Source: Amycolatopsis sp. EV170708-02-1 (lineage in GTDB: Bacteria; Actinomycetota; Actinomycetes; Mycobacteriales; Pseudonocardiaceae). From it: 64,000 nt of DNA. Shown here in pieces: positions 26,004-36,257 of this stretch. The DNA is taken from NCBI RefSeq assembly GCF_022479115.1, contig NZ_CP092497.1, positions 992,001 to 1,056,000 of the forward strand. Reading direction: 5' to 3'. The notes below the pieces were generated by a model that saw only the letters and a program-made list of their open reading frames with translations, searched no databases and was not told where the DNA came from. Every line of letters starts with the position of its first letter. Position 1 is the first letter of the stretch. The translations under genes were made by a program, and so were the position numbers.

Positions 26004-29000
26004 CTAGACGTTGCGCCGGTACTGCCCGCCCACCTCGAAGAACGCCTCGGTGATCTGGCCGAGCGAGCACACCCGCGCCGCGTCCATCAGCACGCCGAAC
26101 AGGTTGCCGCCGCGGGTCGCGGCCTCGCGCAATGTCTTGAGCGCGACCAGCGCCTCGGCCTGGTGGCGGTGCTGGAAGTCCTCGAGCCGCTCCAGCTGCG
26201 AACGCTTCTCGTCCTCGGTCGCCCGCGCGAGTTCGACCTCGACGTCGTCCTCGCCGCCGTTCGGGTTGCGGAAGGTGTTGACGCCGATGATCGGCAGGGT
26301 GCCGTCGTGCTTCTGGCGTTCGTACAGGATCGACTCGTCCTGGATCTTGCCGCGCTGGTAGCCGGTCTCCATCGCGCCCAGCACACCGCCGCGCTCGGAG
26401 ATCCGGTCGAACTCCAGCAGCACGGCCTCTTCGACCAGATCGGTCAGCTCGTCGATGATGAACGAGCCCTGCAACGGGTTCTCGTTCTTCGACAGGCCCC
26501 ACTCCTTGTTGATGATCATCTGGATGGCCATCGCGCGCCGCACCGAGCTCTCCGACGGCGTGGTGATCGCCTCGTCGAAAGCGTTGGTGTGCAAGGAGTT
26601 CGCGTTGTCGTAGAGCGCGCACAGCGCCTGCAGCGTGGTGCGGATGTCGTTGAAGCTCATCTCCTGCGCGTGCAGCGACCGGCCGGAGGTCTGCACGTGG
26701 TACTTGAGCTTCTGCGAGCGCTCGTTGGCGCCGTAGCGCTCCCGCATCGCGACGGCCCAGATCCGGCGCGCCACCCGGCCCAGCACCGAGTACTCGGCGT
26801 CCATGCCGTTGGAGAAGAAGAACGACAGGTTCGGCGCGAAGTCGTCGATGTTCATCCCGCGCGCCAGGTAGCTCTCGACGTAGGTGAAACCGTTCGACAG
26901 GGTGAACGCCAGCTGCGAGATCGGGTTCGCCCCGGCCTCGGCGATGTGATAGCCGGAGATCGACACCGAGTAGAAGTTCCGGACCCCGTGCTCGATGAAC
27001 CATTCCTGGATGTCGGCCATCATGCGCAGGCTGAACTCGGTGGAGAAGATGCAGGTGTTCTGCCCCTGGTCCTCCTTGAGGATGTCCGCCTGCACGGTGC
27101 CGCGGACGTTGCGCAGCGCCCATTCGCGCAGTTCGGCGGCCTCGGTTTCGGACGGCTCGCGGCCGTGTTCGGCCTTGAACGCCGCCATCCGCTGGTCGAT
27201 CGCGGTGTTGAGGAAGAACGCGAGGATCGTCGGCGCCGGGCCGTTGATCGTCATCGACACCGAGGTGCTCGGCGAGGTGAGATCGAAGCCGTCGTAGAGC
27301 ACCTCCATGTCCTCCAGTGTCGCGATGGAGACGCCCGAGGTGCCGACCTTGCCGTAGATGTCGGGGCGGGTGTGCGGGTCGTGCCCGTACAGCGTCACCG
27401 AGTCGAAGGCGGTCGAAAGGCGCTTCGCGTCGGAATCGGCCGAGAGGAGCTTGAACCGCTTGTTGGTCCGGAACGGGTCGCCTTCGCCGGCGAACATCCG
27501 CGCCGGGTCCTCACCCTCGCGCTTGAACGGGAAAACGCCCGCGGTGTAAGGGAAGTATCCGGGCAGGTGCTCGCGGCGCAGGAACGACAGCAGCTCGCCG
27601 GACTCGGTGTAACGCGGCAGCGCCACGCGCGGGATCCGGTTGCCGGACAGCGTGTCGCGCCAGAGCTGGGTGTGCAGTTCCTTGTCGCGGATCTTCACGA
27701 CCAGCTCGTCGGCGCGGTAGGACTCGGCGAGCTCCTGGAAGCGGGCCAGCAGCTTCGTCGACTCACCGTCCACATCGGACTCGGCGGCGGCGAGCAGGCC
27801 GTCGAGCGCGTCGGTGCTCGCGTCGACGGCGGTCAGCGCCTCCTTGGCGGCGGCGAGGTGTTCGCGTTTGCGCAGCGCGGCGACCTGCTGCTCGGTCTTG
27901 GCGTGGTAGCCGCGGACGGTGTCGGAGATCTCCGCGAGATAGCGCGTCCGGTTGGCCGGGATGATCGTGCTGGCGTCGGTGGAGACCTTGCCCTCGACCT
28001 TCGGGAGCACCCCGGCCGAGACGGTCAGGCCGCGTTCGGCGAGAGTGTCGCGCAGGTGCTGGTAGAGCGCGGTGACGCCGTCGTCGTTGAACTTCGCGGC
28101 GCTGGTGCCGTAGACCGGCATGTCCTCGGGCGAGGAGCTGAACGCCTCGCGGTTGCGCACGAGCTGGCGCGCGACGTCGCGACGGGCGTCTTCGGCGCCG
28201 CGGCGCTCGAACTTGTTGATCGCCACCGCGTCGGCGAAGTCGAGCATGTCGATCTTCTCCAGCTGCGACGCCGCGCCGAACTCCGGCGTCATGACGTACA
28301 GCGACTGGTCCACGTAGTCGACGATGCCGGCGTCGCCCTGGCCGATACCGGGCGTCTCGACGATCACGAGGTCGAAGCCCGCCGCCTTGCAGGCGAGGAT
28401 GGACTCGGAAAGCCCGGTGGGGATCTCGCCGCTGGTGGTCCGCGTGGCGAGGGAACGGAAGTAGACCGGGCTGCCGTCGAGGCAGTTCATCCGGATGCGG
28501 TCGCCGAGCAGCGCTCCCCCGCCCTTGCGCCGCGACGGGTCGACGGCGAGCACGGCGATGCGGAGCTTGTCCTCCTGGTCCAGCCGGAACCGGCGGATCA
28601 GCTCGTCGGTGAGCGACGACTTGCCGGAACCACCCGTCCCGGTGATGCCGAGCACCGGCACCGTCCGCGATTTGGCGGCCTCGGTAATCTTGCCGAGCAC
28701 GTCCTGCGGCAGGGCCTCGCGCTGGAGCTGCGTGATGACCCGGGACAACGCCGGGATGTCACCCGAAAGCAGTTTGTCGAGCGAACCAGGCGACTGCGCG
28801 GACAGATCCGTGTCGCAGGCCTTGATCATCAGGTTGATCATGCCCGGGAGGCCCATCTCGTAGCCGTCCTCGGGCGAGAAGATCCGCGCGACCCCTCGCG
28901 AGTGCAGCAGGTCGATCTCCTCGCGGACGATGACGCCGCCACCGCCGCCGAACACCTTGATATGCCCGGCGCCGCGTTCGTTGAGCAACTCGACCAGGTA

Positions 29001-29240
29001 GCTGAAGTACTCGACGTGCCCGCCCTGGTAGGCGCTGATGGCCACACCCTGGACGTCCTCGGCGATGGCCGCGGTCGCGACCTCGTCGACCGACCGGTTG
29101 TGCCCGAGGTGCACGACCTCCGCGCCCTGCGACTGCAGGATCCGCCGCATGATGTTGATGGACGCGTCGTGTCCGTCGAAGAGGCTCGACGCCGTCACGA
29201 AGCGAACGGGGTTCACGGGCCGGTGCAGGTCGCTGCTCAT
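26004..29240 (-). CDS. icmF: Fused isobutyryl-CoA mutase with G-protein chaperone
   Basis: A 1078-aa IcmF that interconverts isobutyryl-CoA and n-butyryl-CoA with adenosylcobalamin. Order: cobalamin-binding domain (residues 1-145, FDGHDASINI with His24 as the likely cobalt ligand), MeaI-type GTPase chaperone (Walker A GTGGSGKSS at 201-209), linker, and the mutase TIM barrel from about residue 500. This B12-GTPase-mutase order is diagnostic of IcmF and not methylmalonyl-CoA mutase. It links branched-chain and fatty acid pools. A TAGGA-CT-TCCTA dyad at 29254-29265 lies just upstream and may be an operator. Confidence 0.95.
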   Translation of the reverse strand: MSSDLHRPVNPVRFVTASSLFDGHDASINIMRRILQSQGAEVVHLGHNRSVDEVATAAIAEDVQGVAISAYQGGHVEYFSYLVELLNERGAGHIKVFGGGGGVIVREEIDLLHSRGVARIFSPEDGYEMGLPGMINLMIKACDTDLSAQSPGSLDKLLSGDIPALSRVITQLQREALPQDVLGKITEAAKSRTVPVLGITGTGGSGKSSLTDELIRRFRLDQEDKLRIAVLAVDPSRRKGGGALLGDRIRMNCLDGSPVYFRSLATRTTSGEIPTGLSESILACKAAGFDLVIVETPGIGQGDAGIVDYVDQSLYVMTPEFGAASQLEKIDMLDFADAVAINKFERRGAEDARRDVARQLVRNREAFSSSPEDMPVYGTSAAKFNDDGVTALYQHLRDTLAERGLTVSAGVLPKVEGKVSTDASTIIPANRTRYLAEISDTVRGYHAKTEQQVAALRKREHLAAAKEALTAVDASTDALDGLLAAAESDVDGESTKLLARFQELAESYRADELVVKIRDKELHTQLWRDTLSGNRIPRVALPRYTESGELLSFLRREHLPGYFPYTAGVFPFKREGEDPARMFAGEGDPFRTNKRFKLLSADSDAKRLSTAFDSVTLYGHDPHTRPDIYGKVGTSGVSIATLEDMEVLYDGFDLTSPSTSVSMTINGPAPTILAFFLNTAIDQRMAAFKAEHGREPSETEAAELREWALRNVRGTVQADILKEDQGQNTCIFSTEFSLRMMADIQEWFIEHGVRNFYSVSISGYHIAEAGANPISQLAFTLSNGFTYVESYLARGMNIDDFAPNLSFFFSNGMDAEYSVLGRVARRIWAVAMRERYGANERSQKLKYHVQTSGRSLHAQEMSFNDIRTTLQALCALYDNANSLHTNAFDEAITTPSESSVRRAMAIQMIINKEWGLSKNENPLQGSFIIDELTDLVEEAVLLEFDRISERGGVLGAMETGYQRGKIQDESILYERQKHDGTLPIIGVNTFRNPNGGEDDVEVELARATEDEKRSQLERLEDFQHRHQAEALVALKTLREAATRGGNLFGVLMDAARVCSLGQITEAFFEVGGQYRRNV

Positions 29241-29310
29241 CCCTCCAAAATACTAGGACTTCCTACTGTTTTAAACCCATCCACTCGCGTGACGGCGCTC
29301 TCACTCGTCC

Positions 29311-29351
29311 TTGACAGATCGACTCGCACCAGTATATTCAACCCAAGGGTT
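29311..29351 (+). promoter_or_regulatory. Promoter and palindromic operator of the arsR-like operon
   Basis: A -35 TTGACA (29311-29316) and a -10 TATATT (29333-29338) are separated by 16 bp. Right after lies AACCCAAGGGTT (29340-29351), with arms AACCC/GGGTT. Its overlap with the transcription start suggests that the ArsR protein represses its own promoter. Confidence 0.75.
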
Positions 29352-29375
29352 AAACAACCGATCGATTGAGCAGCG

Positions 29376-29714
29376 ATGACCACTGATCAGCTCAGCGCCA
29401 CGTTCGCCGCCTTGGCGGACCCCACCCGGCGGGCGATCCTCGCCCGGCTCGCCACCGGCGAGGCCAGCGTCAACGAGCTGGCCGAACCCTTCTCGGTCAG
29501 CCTCCAAGCCGTCTCGAAACACCTCAAGGTCCTCGAGCGCGCGGGTTTGATCAGCCGGAGCCGGACGGCGCAATGGCGGCCCTGCCGGCTGGAGGCCGCC
29601 CCGCTCGGCGAGGTCTCCGACTGGGTCGAGCGCTACCGGCGCTTCTGGGAAGGCGGTTTCGACCGCATGGAAGAACACCTTGCCGAACTTCAGAAAGGCG
29701 AAAACGATGCCTGA
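29376..29714 (+). CDS. ArsR-family transcriptional regulator
   Basis: A 112-aa winged helix protein. ALADPTRRAILARLATGEASVNELAEPFSVSLQAVSKHLKVLERAGLISRSR is the family helix-turn-helix. No metal-binding cysteines are present, as in the SdpR-like group that partners with START/DUF899 proteins. It overlaps the DUF899 gene by 8 bp and has a strong promoter with a palindromic operator upstream. Confidence 0.88.
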   Translation: MTTDQLSATFAALADPTRRAILARLATGEASVNELAEPFSVSLQAVSKHLKVLERAGLISRSRTAQWRPCRLEAAPLGEVSDWVERYRRFWEGGFDRMEEHLAELQKGENDA

Positions 29715-30360
29715 GACCACCACCCTGCCGTCGATCGTCTCGGCCGACGAATGGCGGATCGCCCGAGACGCGTTGCTGGAGAAGGAGAAAGAGCTCACCC
29801 GTGCCGCGGACGCGATCGCCGCCGAACGACGACGCCTGCCGATGGTCCGGTTCGACGGCGGCTACGAATTCGAAGGCCCCCAGGGCAAGATGACCCTGCT
29901 GGACCTCTTCGAGGGACGACGCCAGCTGATCGTCTACCACTTCATGCTCGCCCCCGGGCAGAAGGCGGGCTGCCCCGGCTGCTCGATGCTCGTGGACAAC
30001 ATCGGCCACCCCGCCCATCTGCACGCCCGCGACACCACGCTGTACGTGGTCGCGCCGGCGACGCTGCCCGAGATCGAGCGGTACAAGGAGCGCATGGGCT
30101 GGACCGTGCCGTGGGTCTCGACCCTCGACGACTTCAACCCGGACTGCGGGATCGATGGCGGGTTCGGCGTCAGTGTCTTCCTGCGCGACGGCGACGACGT
30201 GTTCCGGACGTACTTCACCACCGGCCGCGGCGCGGACCAGCTGGTGGGGACGCTGCGTTATCTGGACCTGACGCCGCTCGGGCGGCAGGAGGCCTGGGAG
30301 GAAGGCGGCCGCGGGACCGACGGCCCCGGGTACTGGTGGAAGCGGCACGACGAGTACTGA
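29707..30360 (+). CDS. DUF899-family thioredoxin-like protein
   Basis: A 217-aa DUF899 protein. The thioredoxin-like core contains GCPGCSMLVDNIGHPAHLHARDTTL, with a CxxC at the expected position, and ends with the family signature GRGTDGPGYWWKRHDEY. Function is unknown; a redox role is inferred from the CxxC. The ATG at 29707 overlaps the end of the regulator gene. Confidence 0.87.
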   Translation: MPETTTLPSIVSADEWRIARDALLEKEKELTRAADAIAAERRRLPMVRFDGGYEFEGPQGKMTLLDLFEGRRQLIVYHFMLAPGQKAGCPGCSMLVDNIGHPAHLHARDTTLYVVAPATLPEIERYKERMGWTVPWVSTLDDFNPDCGIDGGFGVSVFLRDGDDVFRTYFTTGRGADQLVGTLRYLDLTPLGRQEAWEEGGRGTDGPGYWWKRHDEY

Positions 30361-30470
30361 CGCATTCAGAGGACTAAATGCGGGGAGGCATGTCGAGAAC
30401 CCCGCGACCGCTCCGACCCCTCGGTGTCCGGCGCCCGGAAGGCGGGCGCCACACCGGAGGGATCCAAGCC

Positions 30471-31028
30471 ATGCGCAAGCTCGTCTACGCCGTCCACACC
30501 TCGCTCGACGGCCACATCGAAGGCCCGAACGGCGAGTTCGACTGGGCCATCATGGGCCCGGAGCTGTCCGCCCACTCACGGGAACTGACCGACCGCACCG
30601 GCACTCTCGTATACGGACGGCGGGTCTGGGACATGATGTCGTCGTACTGGCCGCGGGCGGAGGAGCTCTCGGACCACCCGCACGACCTCGCGTACGCGCC
30701 GGTCTGGCGGGAGACACCGAAGGTCGTCTTCTCCCGGACGCTGGAAAAAGCGGACTGGAGCACCGAAGTCGTGTCGGGTGACCTCGCCGAACGCACGGCC
30801 GGGCTGAAGAGCGGGCCGGGCAAGGACCTGCTGCTGATGGGCGGGGCCGAACTGGCGGGAGCGCTCGCCGATCTCGGTCTGATCGACGAGTTCCACATCG
30901 TCGTGCACCCGGTGGTGCTCGGCGGCGGCAAGAAGGTCTTCCCCGGCGGCGTCCGCACGGATCTGCGGTTGACCGGGACCCGCACGCTCGACGGGCGCGC
31001 GGTCCTGCTGACCTATGAGAAGAAGTGA
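30471..31028 (+). CDS. Dihydrofolate reductase-like protein (RibD C-terminal domain)
   Basis: A 185-aa protein of the DHFR/RibD-C superfamily: MRKLVYAVHTSLDGHIEGPNGEFDW, LVYGRRVWDMM, KDLLLMGGAELAGALADLGLIDEFHIVVHPVVLGGGKKVF. These are NADPH-binding reductases of unknown substrate, common in ArsR-DUF899 clusters. The ATG at 30471 follows GGAGGG. It is the third gene of the operon, after a 110-bp gap with no ORF. Confidence 0.85.
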   Translation: MRKLVYAVHTSLDGHIEGPNGEFDWAIMGPELSAHSRELTDRTGTLVYGRRVWDMMSSYWPRAEELSDHPHDLAYAPVWRETPKVVFSRTLEKADWSTEVVSGDLAERTAGLKSGPGKDLLLMGGAELAGALADLGLIDEFHIVVHPVVLGGGKKVFPGGVRTDLRLTGTRTLDGRAVLLTYEKK

Positions 31029-31070
31029 GGTGAAACCCGGGCGGCAGCCCCTACGCTGCCGCCGTCAGGA

Positions 31071-31682
31071 TCACCTCGCGTTGCTCGCCCGCAACGCGAT
31101 CCACTGCCGCATCGCGTACTCGACCAGCGTGATCAACGTCTGCTTCGTCGACTCCCGCTCCCGCGCGTCGCACCGGACGATCGGGATGTTGGGGTCGATC
31201 GACAGCGCTTCACGCACGTCGTTGATGTCGTGCTCGAGGATGCCGTCGAAGGTGTTCACCCCGACGATATAGGGCAGGCCCCGGTCCTCGAAGAAGTCGA
31301 TCGGCGCGAACGAGTCGGCCAGCCGCCGCGTGTCGGCCAGCACCACGGCGCCGATCGCGCCGCGGACGAGGTCGTCCCACATGAACCAGAACCGCTGCTG
31401 CCCGGGCGTGCCGAACAGGTAGAGGATCAGGTCCGCGTCCAGGGAGACCCGGCCGAAGTCCATCGCGACCGTGGTGGTCGATTTGTTGGGCGTCTGGTCG
31501 AGGTTGTCGATCCCCCGACTGGCGTCCGTCATCATCGCCTCGGTGGTGAGCGGGACGATCTCCGACACCGAACCGACGAAGGTCGTCTTACCCGCACCGA
31601 AGCCACCCGCCACGACGATCTTCGCGGATGTCATGGTCGGGGGCGCGGTTTCCCGCGGTGCCTTAAAGCCGACGGAGTCCAC
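31071..31682 (-). CDS. cvnD: Conservon GTPase CvnD
   Basis: A 203-aa small GTPase. P-loop GGFGAGKTTFVGSVSE, G3-like LFGTPGQQRFWFMWDDLVRGA and the DTRRLADSFAPIDFFEDRGLPYIVGVN segment are typical of CvnD/Rop-like proteins in actinomycete conservons. It works with the CvnA sensor kinase and CvnB at the membrane. The GTG start overlaps cvnC by 20 bp. A spurious plus-strand frame covers the gene end. Confidence 0.9.
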   Translation of the reverse strand: MDSVGFKAPRETAPPTMTSAKIVVAGGFGAGKTTFVGSVSEIVPLTTEAMMTDASRGIDNLDQTPNKSTTTVAMDFGRVSLDADLILYLFGTPGQQRFWFMWDDLVRGAIGAVVLADTRRLADSFAPIDFFEDRGLPYIVGVNTFDGILEHDINDVREALSIDPNIPIVRCDARERESTKQTLITLVEYAMRQWIALRASNAR

Positions 31683-32409
31683 TCAAAACCCTTTCCATCA
31701 ACACCAGATGTGCCTCGGCGCCGTCATTGCCCGAAATCGTCTTGTGCACGCTGACCAGACCAGCGTCCGCCGCGTCGCTGATCAGCACGCGTGCCACACC
31801 CAGCGGTACGCGCAGGGTCGCCGCGATCTCGGCGACCGAACGCGGGGTGCGGCACTCCTCGATGATCGAGACGCACTCGATCTGGTCCGCGGCCACCGCG
31901 GGGAGGCTACCCGCGGCGACATGGTCCTTGGTGGAGATGAGGGTCTCCAGCTCGAGAGCGTAGTTCGCCTTGGTCCGGCCACCGGTGAGGGCATAGGGAC
32001 GGACGATCGCCGTCTCTTCGAGCGGCGACGGCGACTGCTCGAAGACGGCGGGCATGATGAACTCGCCGCTGGGCGGGCCCGGGTCGAAAAGACCACCTGG
32101 TCTCGGCCCGACGGCGCCTGCGCCGCTGTCGGGTGGAGAGGCAAGTGAGGTCACGCGGTCTCCTTGATCGGTCGGCTGCGGGACTGCCGGTTCCCCGGCG
32201 ACGGATGGCCCGCCCGCCTGGGAATCCTCTGACTGCTTGCTCTTCTTGCGCTTCCGACGACCACGACCCGAATCCAAGGTGAAGCCGTTCAGGACGTCGG
32301 CGAAGGTGCCGTCGTCCCGTGAACCGGCGGCATTGGCAGCCCCCGCGTGCGGGGGCTGGTTCTCACCCGTCCCCGGCGGTTCGCCGAAGGATCCGGATCC
32401 GGTGCTCAT
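31663..32409 (-). CDS. cvnC: Conservon DUF742 protein CvnC
   Basis: A 248-aa protein. The C-terminal 120 residues are the DUF742 winged-helix domain (AIVRPYALTGGRTKANYALELETLI ... LRVPLGVARVLISDAADAGLVSVHK). The first 110 residues are a low-complexity Gly/Pro/Lys-rich extension longer than usual. It lies 7 bp after cvnB. Confidence 0.88.
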   Translation of the reverse strand: MSTGSGSFGEPPGTGENQPPHAGAANAAGSRDDGTFADVLNGFTLDSGRGRRKRKKSKQSEDSQAGGPSVAGEPAVPQPTDQGDRVTSLASPPDSGAGAVGPRPGGLFDPGPPSGEFIMPAVFEQSPSPLEETAIVRPYALTGGRTKANYALELETLISTKDHVAAGSLPAVAADQIECVSIIEECRTPRSVAEIAATLRVPLGVARVLISDAADAGLVSVHKTISGNDGAEAHLVLMERVLSGLRRL

Positions 32410-32416
32410 CGGGACA

Positions 32417-32868
32417 TCATCCCACCGGTTCGCCGATCAGCGACCCACCGGCGCCCTGCAATTGTGCGCGGAGTTCCGGCGTGAGGATCTGGCCGACGCG
32501 ATCGACGAGCATCGTCATCTCGTAGGCGACCTGTCCGATGTCGCAGTTGGGGCGGCGAGGATGGCCAGGCAGGAGCCGTCGCTGATGGACATCAGCACCA
32601 TGATGCCGAGTTCCATCTCGACGACGGTCTCGTTGACCGCGCCCGCCTCGAAGCAGCGCGCGGCGCCCTGGGTCAGGCTCACCAGGCCGGATGCGACGGC
32701 GGCCAGCTGATCGGCGCGGTCCAGCGGAAGCCTGCTGGACGCCGTGAGCAGGAGGCCGTCCGCCGACACGACCACGGCGTGCGCCACTCCGGGTACCCGC
32801 TCGGCGAAGTCGTTCACCAGCCACCCGAACTGGTTCTGCTGGGGCTGGGCCGGGTTCGGCGAGGTCAT
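32417..32868 (-). CDS. cvnB: Conservon roadblock/LC7 protein CvnB, frame broken by one missing base
   Basis: The N-terminal frame ([21 protein letters not shown] ... [15 protein letters not shown]) is a roadblock/LC7 domain. It breaks at the run GGGG 32549-32552 (CCCC on the coding strand). The expected continuation, [20 protein letters not shown], is in the next frame and runs to 32417. One extra C restores a roughly 150-aa CvnB. The ATG overlaps the cvnA stop (ATGA). Roadblock proteins scaffold or regulate the GTPase CvnD. Confidence 0.85.
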
Positions 32869-35800
32869 TCACCCTCCAGGGTTTCGTGGTTGGCTTCGGT
32901 CGCCTGGGCTGTGTGGTGCCGTCCGCGCTGGATGCCCTGCTGGAAACTGCTCAGGCGACCGCGCACGTCGTGCGCGTCTCGCTGTGGTCGGGGGGCGACC
33001 GCCCCGGCGGGCGGTCCCGCGCTGCCCGGGAGCAGCTGCTCCCCGCGACGGCGCCTGGGTAATCCTGCCGAAGTCATCCGCGAGGGCACGGACTGGGACA
33101 CCGCTTGGGCGGCTTTCCAGCCCTCGTCGGAGCCGAAATTCCAGGCGTCCGTCTGCTCGGTGGCGGCGACCGGCTCCGGTTCCGGGCTCGCTGCCTGCGG
33201 TTTCCGGCTGGGCAACGCGGCGGGCGGGGCCGCCGGACGCTCGGCCGTCTCGGGCGCCTTCGCGGGCTCGGGCGCCTTCGCCGACTCGGGGGCCGCCGCC
33301 GGCTCGGGCTTCGTGTCCGGCTGGGCGGTCGCCGGCTCGGCGGCCGGCGTGGCCTTGTCCGCCGCTTCCTTGCGTCCTCGTTTGACGCCCTGCTGGAAGC
33401 TGCTCAGCCTGCCGCGCACGTTCGCCGGGTCGCGGACCGGCAGTTCCGATTTGGCGGTGGGTTCGGCGGCCGGGGCCGACGACGCCGCGCTACCCGGCAG
33501 AAGCTGCTCGCCCTTGCGGCGGCGCGGCAACCCGGCCTCGGTGAACGTCGACGGGGCGTTCTGGGAGACCTCCTGCACCGTGCGGAAGGCCTTGTCGCTG
33601 GCGAAGTCCCAGTTGCGGGCTTCCTGCTCGGCGGTGGGAGCGGCCTCGGCCGTCTTCTCCGCTTCGGGCTCCTTCTTCCCCGGCTTCTCCTTCTTGGCCG
33701 CGGGCTTCTCCGGAGCGGGCGCGGGCGAACGGAACCACGCCGAGAGCATCTCGTCGAAGATCGGCGTGGTCTCCGACTTGGGCGCTGCAGTGGGCGCCGC
33801 CGGGGCGGCCGGGGCCGGGGCGGGAGTGGCCGCCTGGTTCCACCACTCGCTCAACGTGGTGTTGTTCTTGGCCTCGAACAGTTCCTTGCCGCTGGGCAGA
33901 TCGCCTTCCGCCGGGGCGGGCTTGTCCGCCTCCTTGGCGACCGGCTCGGGCTCGGCGGCGGGTTCCGGTTCGGGACGGCGGGGCTCCGGCGCGGGCGGAG
34001 GTGTCTTCTCGTCCTTGGGGATCGGGCTGAACAGCGCCGTTCCCGAGATCTCCAGATCGGACGGCGGCCGCGACTCCGGGGAGTGGCTGTGCCCGTTCAC
34101 CCCGGGTTTGGCGTGCCCGGCCAGATCGTTCGCCGACGGCCACCGCTCGCCGCCCTGCGGCGGGACGCTCGGCATCGCCGGGCGTGAACCGTTCGCGGGC
34201 CGCTGGCGGCGGGGCAGGCCGCCCGGCTGCTGCGGCGGCAACGGCGCGAGACGCTGGGTGATCGGGCCGGTCGCGGGGCCGGGGTCTCCCCCGGGCGGGA
34301 CCATCACCAGGTCCGCCGGCACCGAGACGGTGGCGCGCACGCCGACGATGTCCTTGCCGCCGTGCAGGGAGACACCGATGCGGTGCCTGCTGGCCAGCCG
34401 TCCGACGACGAACAGGCCCATCCGGCGCGAAGTGGTGAGGTCGACGTTGGGGGCCTCGGTGAGCCGGGCGTTGGCCTCGGCGACCTCGGCCTCGTTCATG
34501 CCGATGCCCTTGTCGAGGATGTCGATGCCGAACGAGCCGTCTTCGACGAGCCTGGTCGCGACGGTCACCTGGGTCTCCGGCGCGGAGAACGCCGTGGCGT
34601 TGTCCAGCAGTTCGGCGATCAGGCGCATCAGGTCGTTGGCCGCGTACCCGACCAGCCGCACCGGCGGCGGGTTCTGCACGGTGACCCGTTGGTACTGCTC
34701 GATCTCGGACACCGCCGCGCGCACGACGTCGGTGGCGGAGACCGGCTGGCCGGACCGCCTGCCCGGCTCGGCGCCGGAGAGCACCATCAGGTTCTCGTTG
34801 TTGCGGCGCATACGGGTGGCGAGGTGGTCCAGCTGGAACAGCGTGGCGAGCTGGTCGGCGTCCTCCTCGTCGCGCTCCAGCCGCTCGATCAGCTGCAACT
34901 GCCGCTGCACGAGGCTCTGGCTGCGACGGGAGAGGTTGACGAACACGTTGCTGTAGCCGGTGCGCATCGAGGCCTGCTCGGTGGCCAGGCGCAGCGCCTG
35001 GTGGTGCACCTTGTCGAAGGCCCTGGCGACCTCGCCGATCTCGTCGTCGCTGCCGACCGGGACCGGCCGCACGTCGGTGCCCTGCGAGCGGCCTTCCTGG
35101 ATGTTGCGGACCGCGTCGGGCAGCTGCTTCTCGGCGACGTCGAGTGCGCTGGCGCGCAGCACCTTCAGCGAGCGCAGCAGCTGGCGGGTGATGAGGAAGA
35201 CGACGGCGACGGCGAGCACCATCGCGCCGAACAGCAGGACCGCGAGCAGGCCCGCGCCGCTGCTGGCGTCGTCGACCAGTTCGGCCGACACCGCGCTCGT
35301 CTCGGCGCCGAATTTGTTCGCGACCTCGCCGACCTTGCCGATCACCGCGGTCGAGGCGTCGGTCCAGCCCTGCGCGGACAACGTGCGGAACGCTTGCGCC
35401 GACGGGGTTCCCTGCTCGCCGAGCGCGGTTTTCGCGAGCCTGTCACGGTTTTCCATCGCCTGGTCGGTGACGGCGGCGCCGAATTCCTGGCGCTGCCGTT
35501 CCGAAGCCGCGGCACGGAAGTCGGTGAGCCGATCGGTCAGCCGGAGTTCGGCGGTGCGCAGCTGGTCGAGTTCGCTCGGCGCGAGACCCGACCGCGCGAT
35601 GCCGAAGGAGACCAGCGCCTGGCTCAGCGACAGCTGTTCCTTCATCACCGCGAGGTCGTGCAGCGCCGTCGGGGTGCCGCCGAGGTCGTCCTGGCTGGCG
35701 CCGGCCGCCAGCGCGGTGTCGAGGGCGAGCAGCGCGGTGGTCACCTCGGTGTACTCGCCGATCGCCTGGACGGGGTCGAGCTGCCCGGAGGACGCCCGCT

Positions 35801-36257
35801 GCCGGATGTCGGGCAGCCGGTCGAGCTGGGCGGCCGCCGCTTCACGCGCCGGACGGAGCGACGGCTCGTTCTCCACGGCCCGGGACGCGGCGGCGCCGTA
35901 GAGCGGGATGGCGGTGTCGACGTCGGCGCGGGCGGAGCCGAGCTCCAGGGTCCCGCCGACGGTGCCGGCGGTCAGCCCCGCGGCGGACTGGGTGCGTTCG
36001 CGGCCGAGGCCGTCAGCGAGGGTGCGGATGTGCCCGCTCAACGCGACGAGACGGTCCAGCCGCTGGTAGCCGTCGGAGCGGCCGACCTGGCCGGCGATGG
36101 TGGCGATGCCCAGCGCGAGCGCGATGAGGATCGGCACCAGCGTCACGGCCGACAGCTTCACCGGCAGGCTCCAGTCCCGCCAGCGCACGAGCGTGCGCCA
36201 GCCGGTGGCCCACCGAGATGGCCGGGGAGTGCGTCCCAGCAGCTCCCCGACCGGCAC
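32865..36257 (-). CDS. cvnA: Conservon sensor histidine kinase-like protein CvnA
   Basis: About 1130 residues: a transmembrane helix (about 28-48), a nitrate-sensor-like extracellular domain (about 60-310), a second helix (about 320-345), a HAMP region, and a HATPase domain ([46 protein letters not shown]). The last 500 residues are Pro/Ala/Glu-rich and include repeats of the motif [12 protein letters not shown] and [13 protein letters not shown]. CvnA proteins are atypical sensor kinases. The GTG at 36257 with AGGAG 8 bp upstream is preferred over the GTG at 36281. Confidence 0.88.
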   Translation of the reverse strand: MPVGELLGRTPRPSRWATGWRTLVRWRDWSLPVKLSAVTLVPILIALALGIATIAGQVGRSDGYQRLDRLVALSGHIRTLADGLGRERTQSAAGLTAGTVGGTLELGSARADVDTAIPLYGAAASRAVENEPSLRPAREAAAAQLDRLPDIRQRASSGQLDPVQAIGEYTEVTTALLALDTALAAGASQDDLGGTPTALHDLAVMKEQLSLSQALVSFGIARSGLAPSELDQLRTAELRLTDRLTDFRAAASERQRQEFGAAVTDQAMENRDRLAKTALGEQGTPSAQAFRTLSAQGWTDASTAVIGKVGEVANKFGAETSAVSAELVDDASSGAGLLAVLLFGAMVLAVAVVFLITRQLLRSLKVLRASALDVAEKQLPDAVRNIQEGRSQGTDVRPVPVGSDDEIGEVARAFDKVHHQALRLATEQASMRTGYSNVFVNLSRRSQSLVQRQLQLIERLERDEEDADQLATLFQLDHLATRMRRNNENLMVLSGAEPGRRSGQPVSATDVVRAAVSEIEQYQRVTVQNPPPVRLVGYAANDLMRLIAELLDNATAFSAPETQVTVATRLVEDGSFGIDILDKGIGMNEAEVAEANARLTEAPNVDLTTSRRMGLFVVGRLASRHRIGVSLHGGKDIVGVRATVSVPADLVMVPPGGDPGPATGPITQRLAPLPPQQPGGLPRRQRPANGSRPAMPSVPPQGGERWPSANDLAGHAKPGVNGHSHSPESRPPSDLEISGTALFSPIPKDEKTPPPAPEPRRPEPEPAAEPEPVAKEADKPAPAEGDLPSGKELFEAKNNTTLSEWWNQAATPAPAPAAPAAPTAAPKSETTPIFDEMLSAWFRSPAPAPEKPAAKKEKPGKKEPEAEKTAEAAPTAEQEARNWDFASDKAFRTVQEVSQNAPSTFTEAGLPRRRKGEQLLPGSAASSAPAAEPTAKSELPVRDPANVRGRLSSFQQGVKRGRKEAADKATPAAEPATAQPDTKPEPAAAPESAKAPEPAKAPETAERPAAPPAALPSRKPQAASPEPEPVAATEQTDAWNFGSDEGWKAAQAVSQSVPSRMTSAGLPRRRRGEQLLPGSAGPPAGAVAPRPQRDAHDVRGRLSSFQQGIQRGRHHTAQATEANHETLEGE

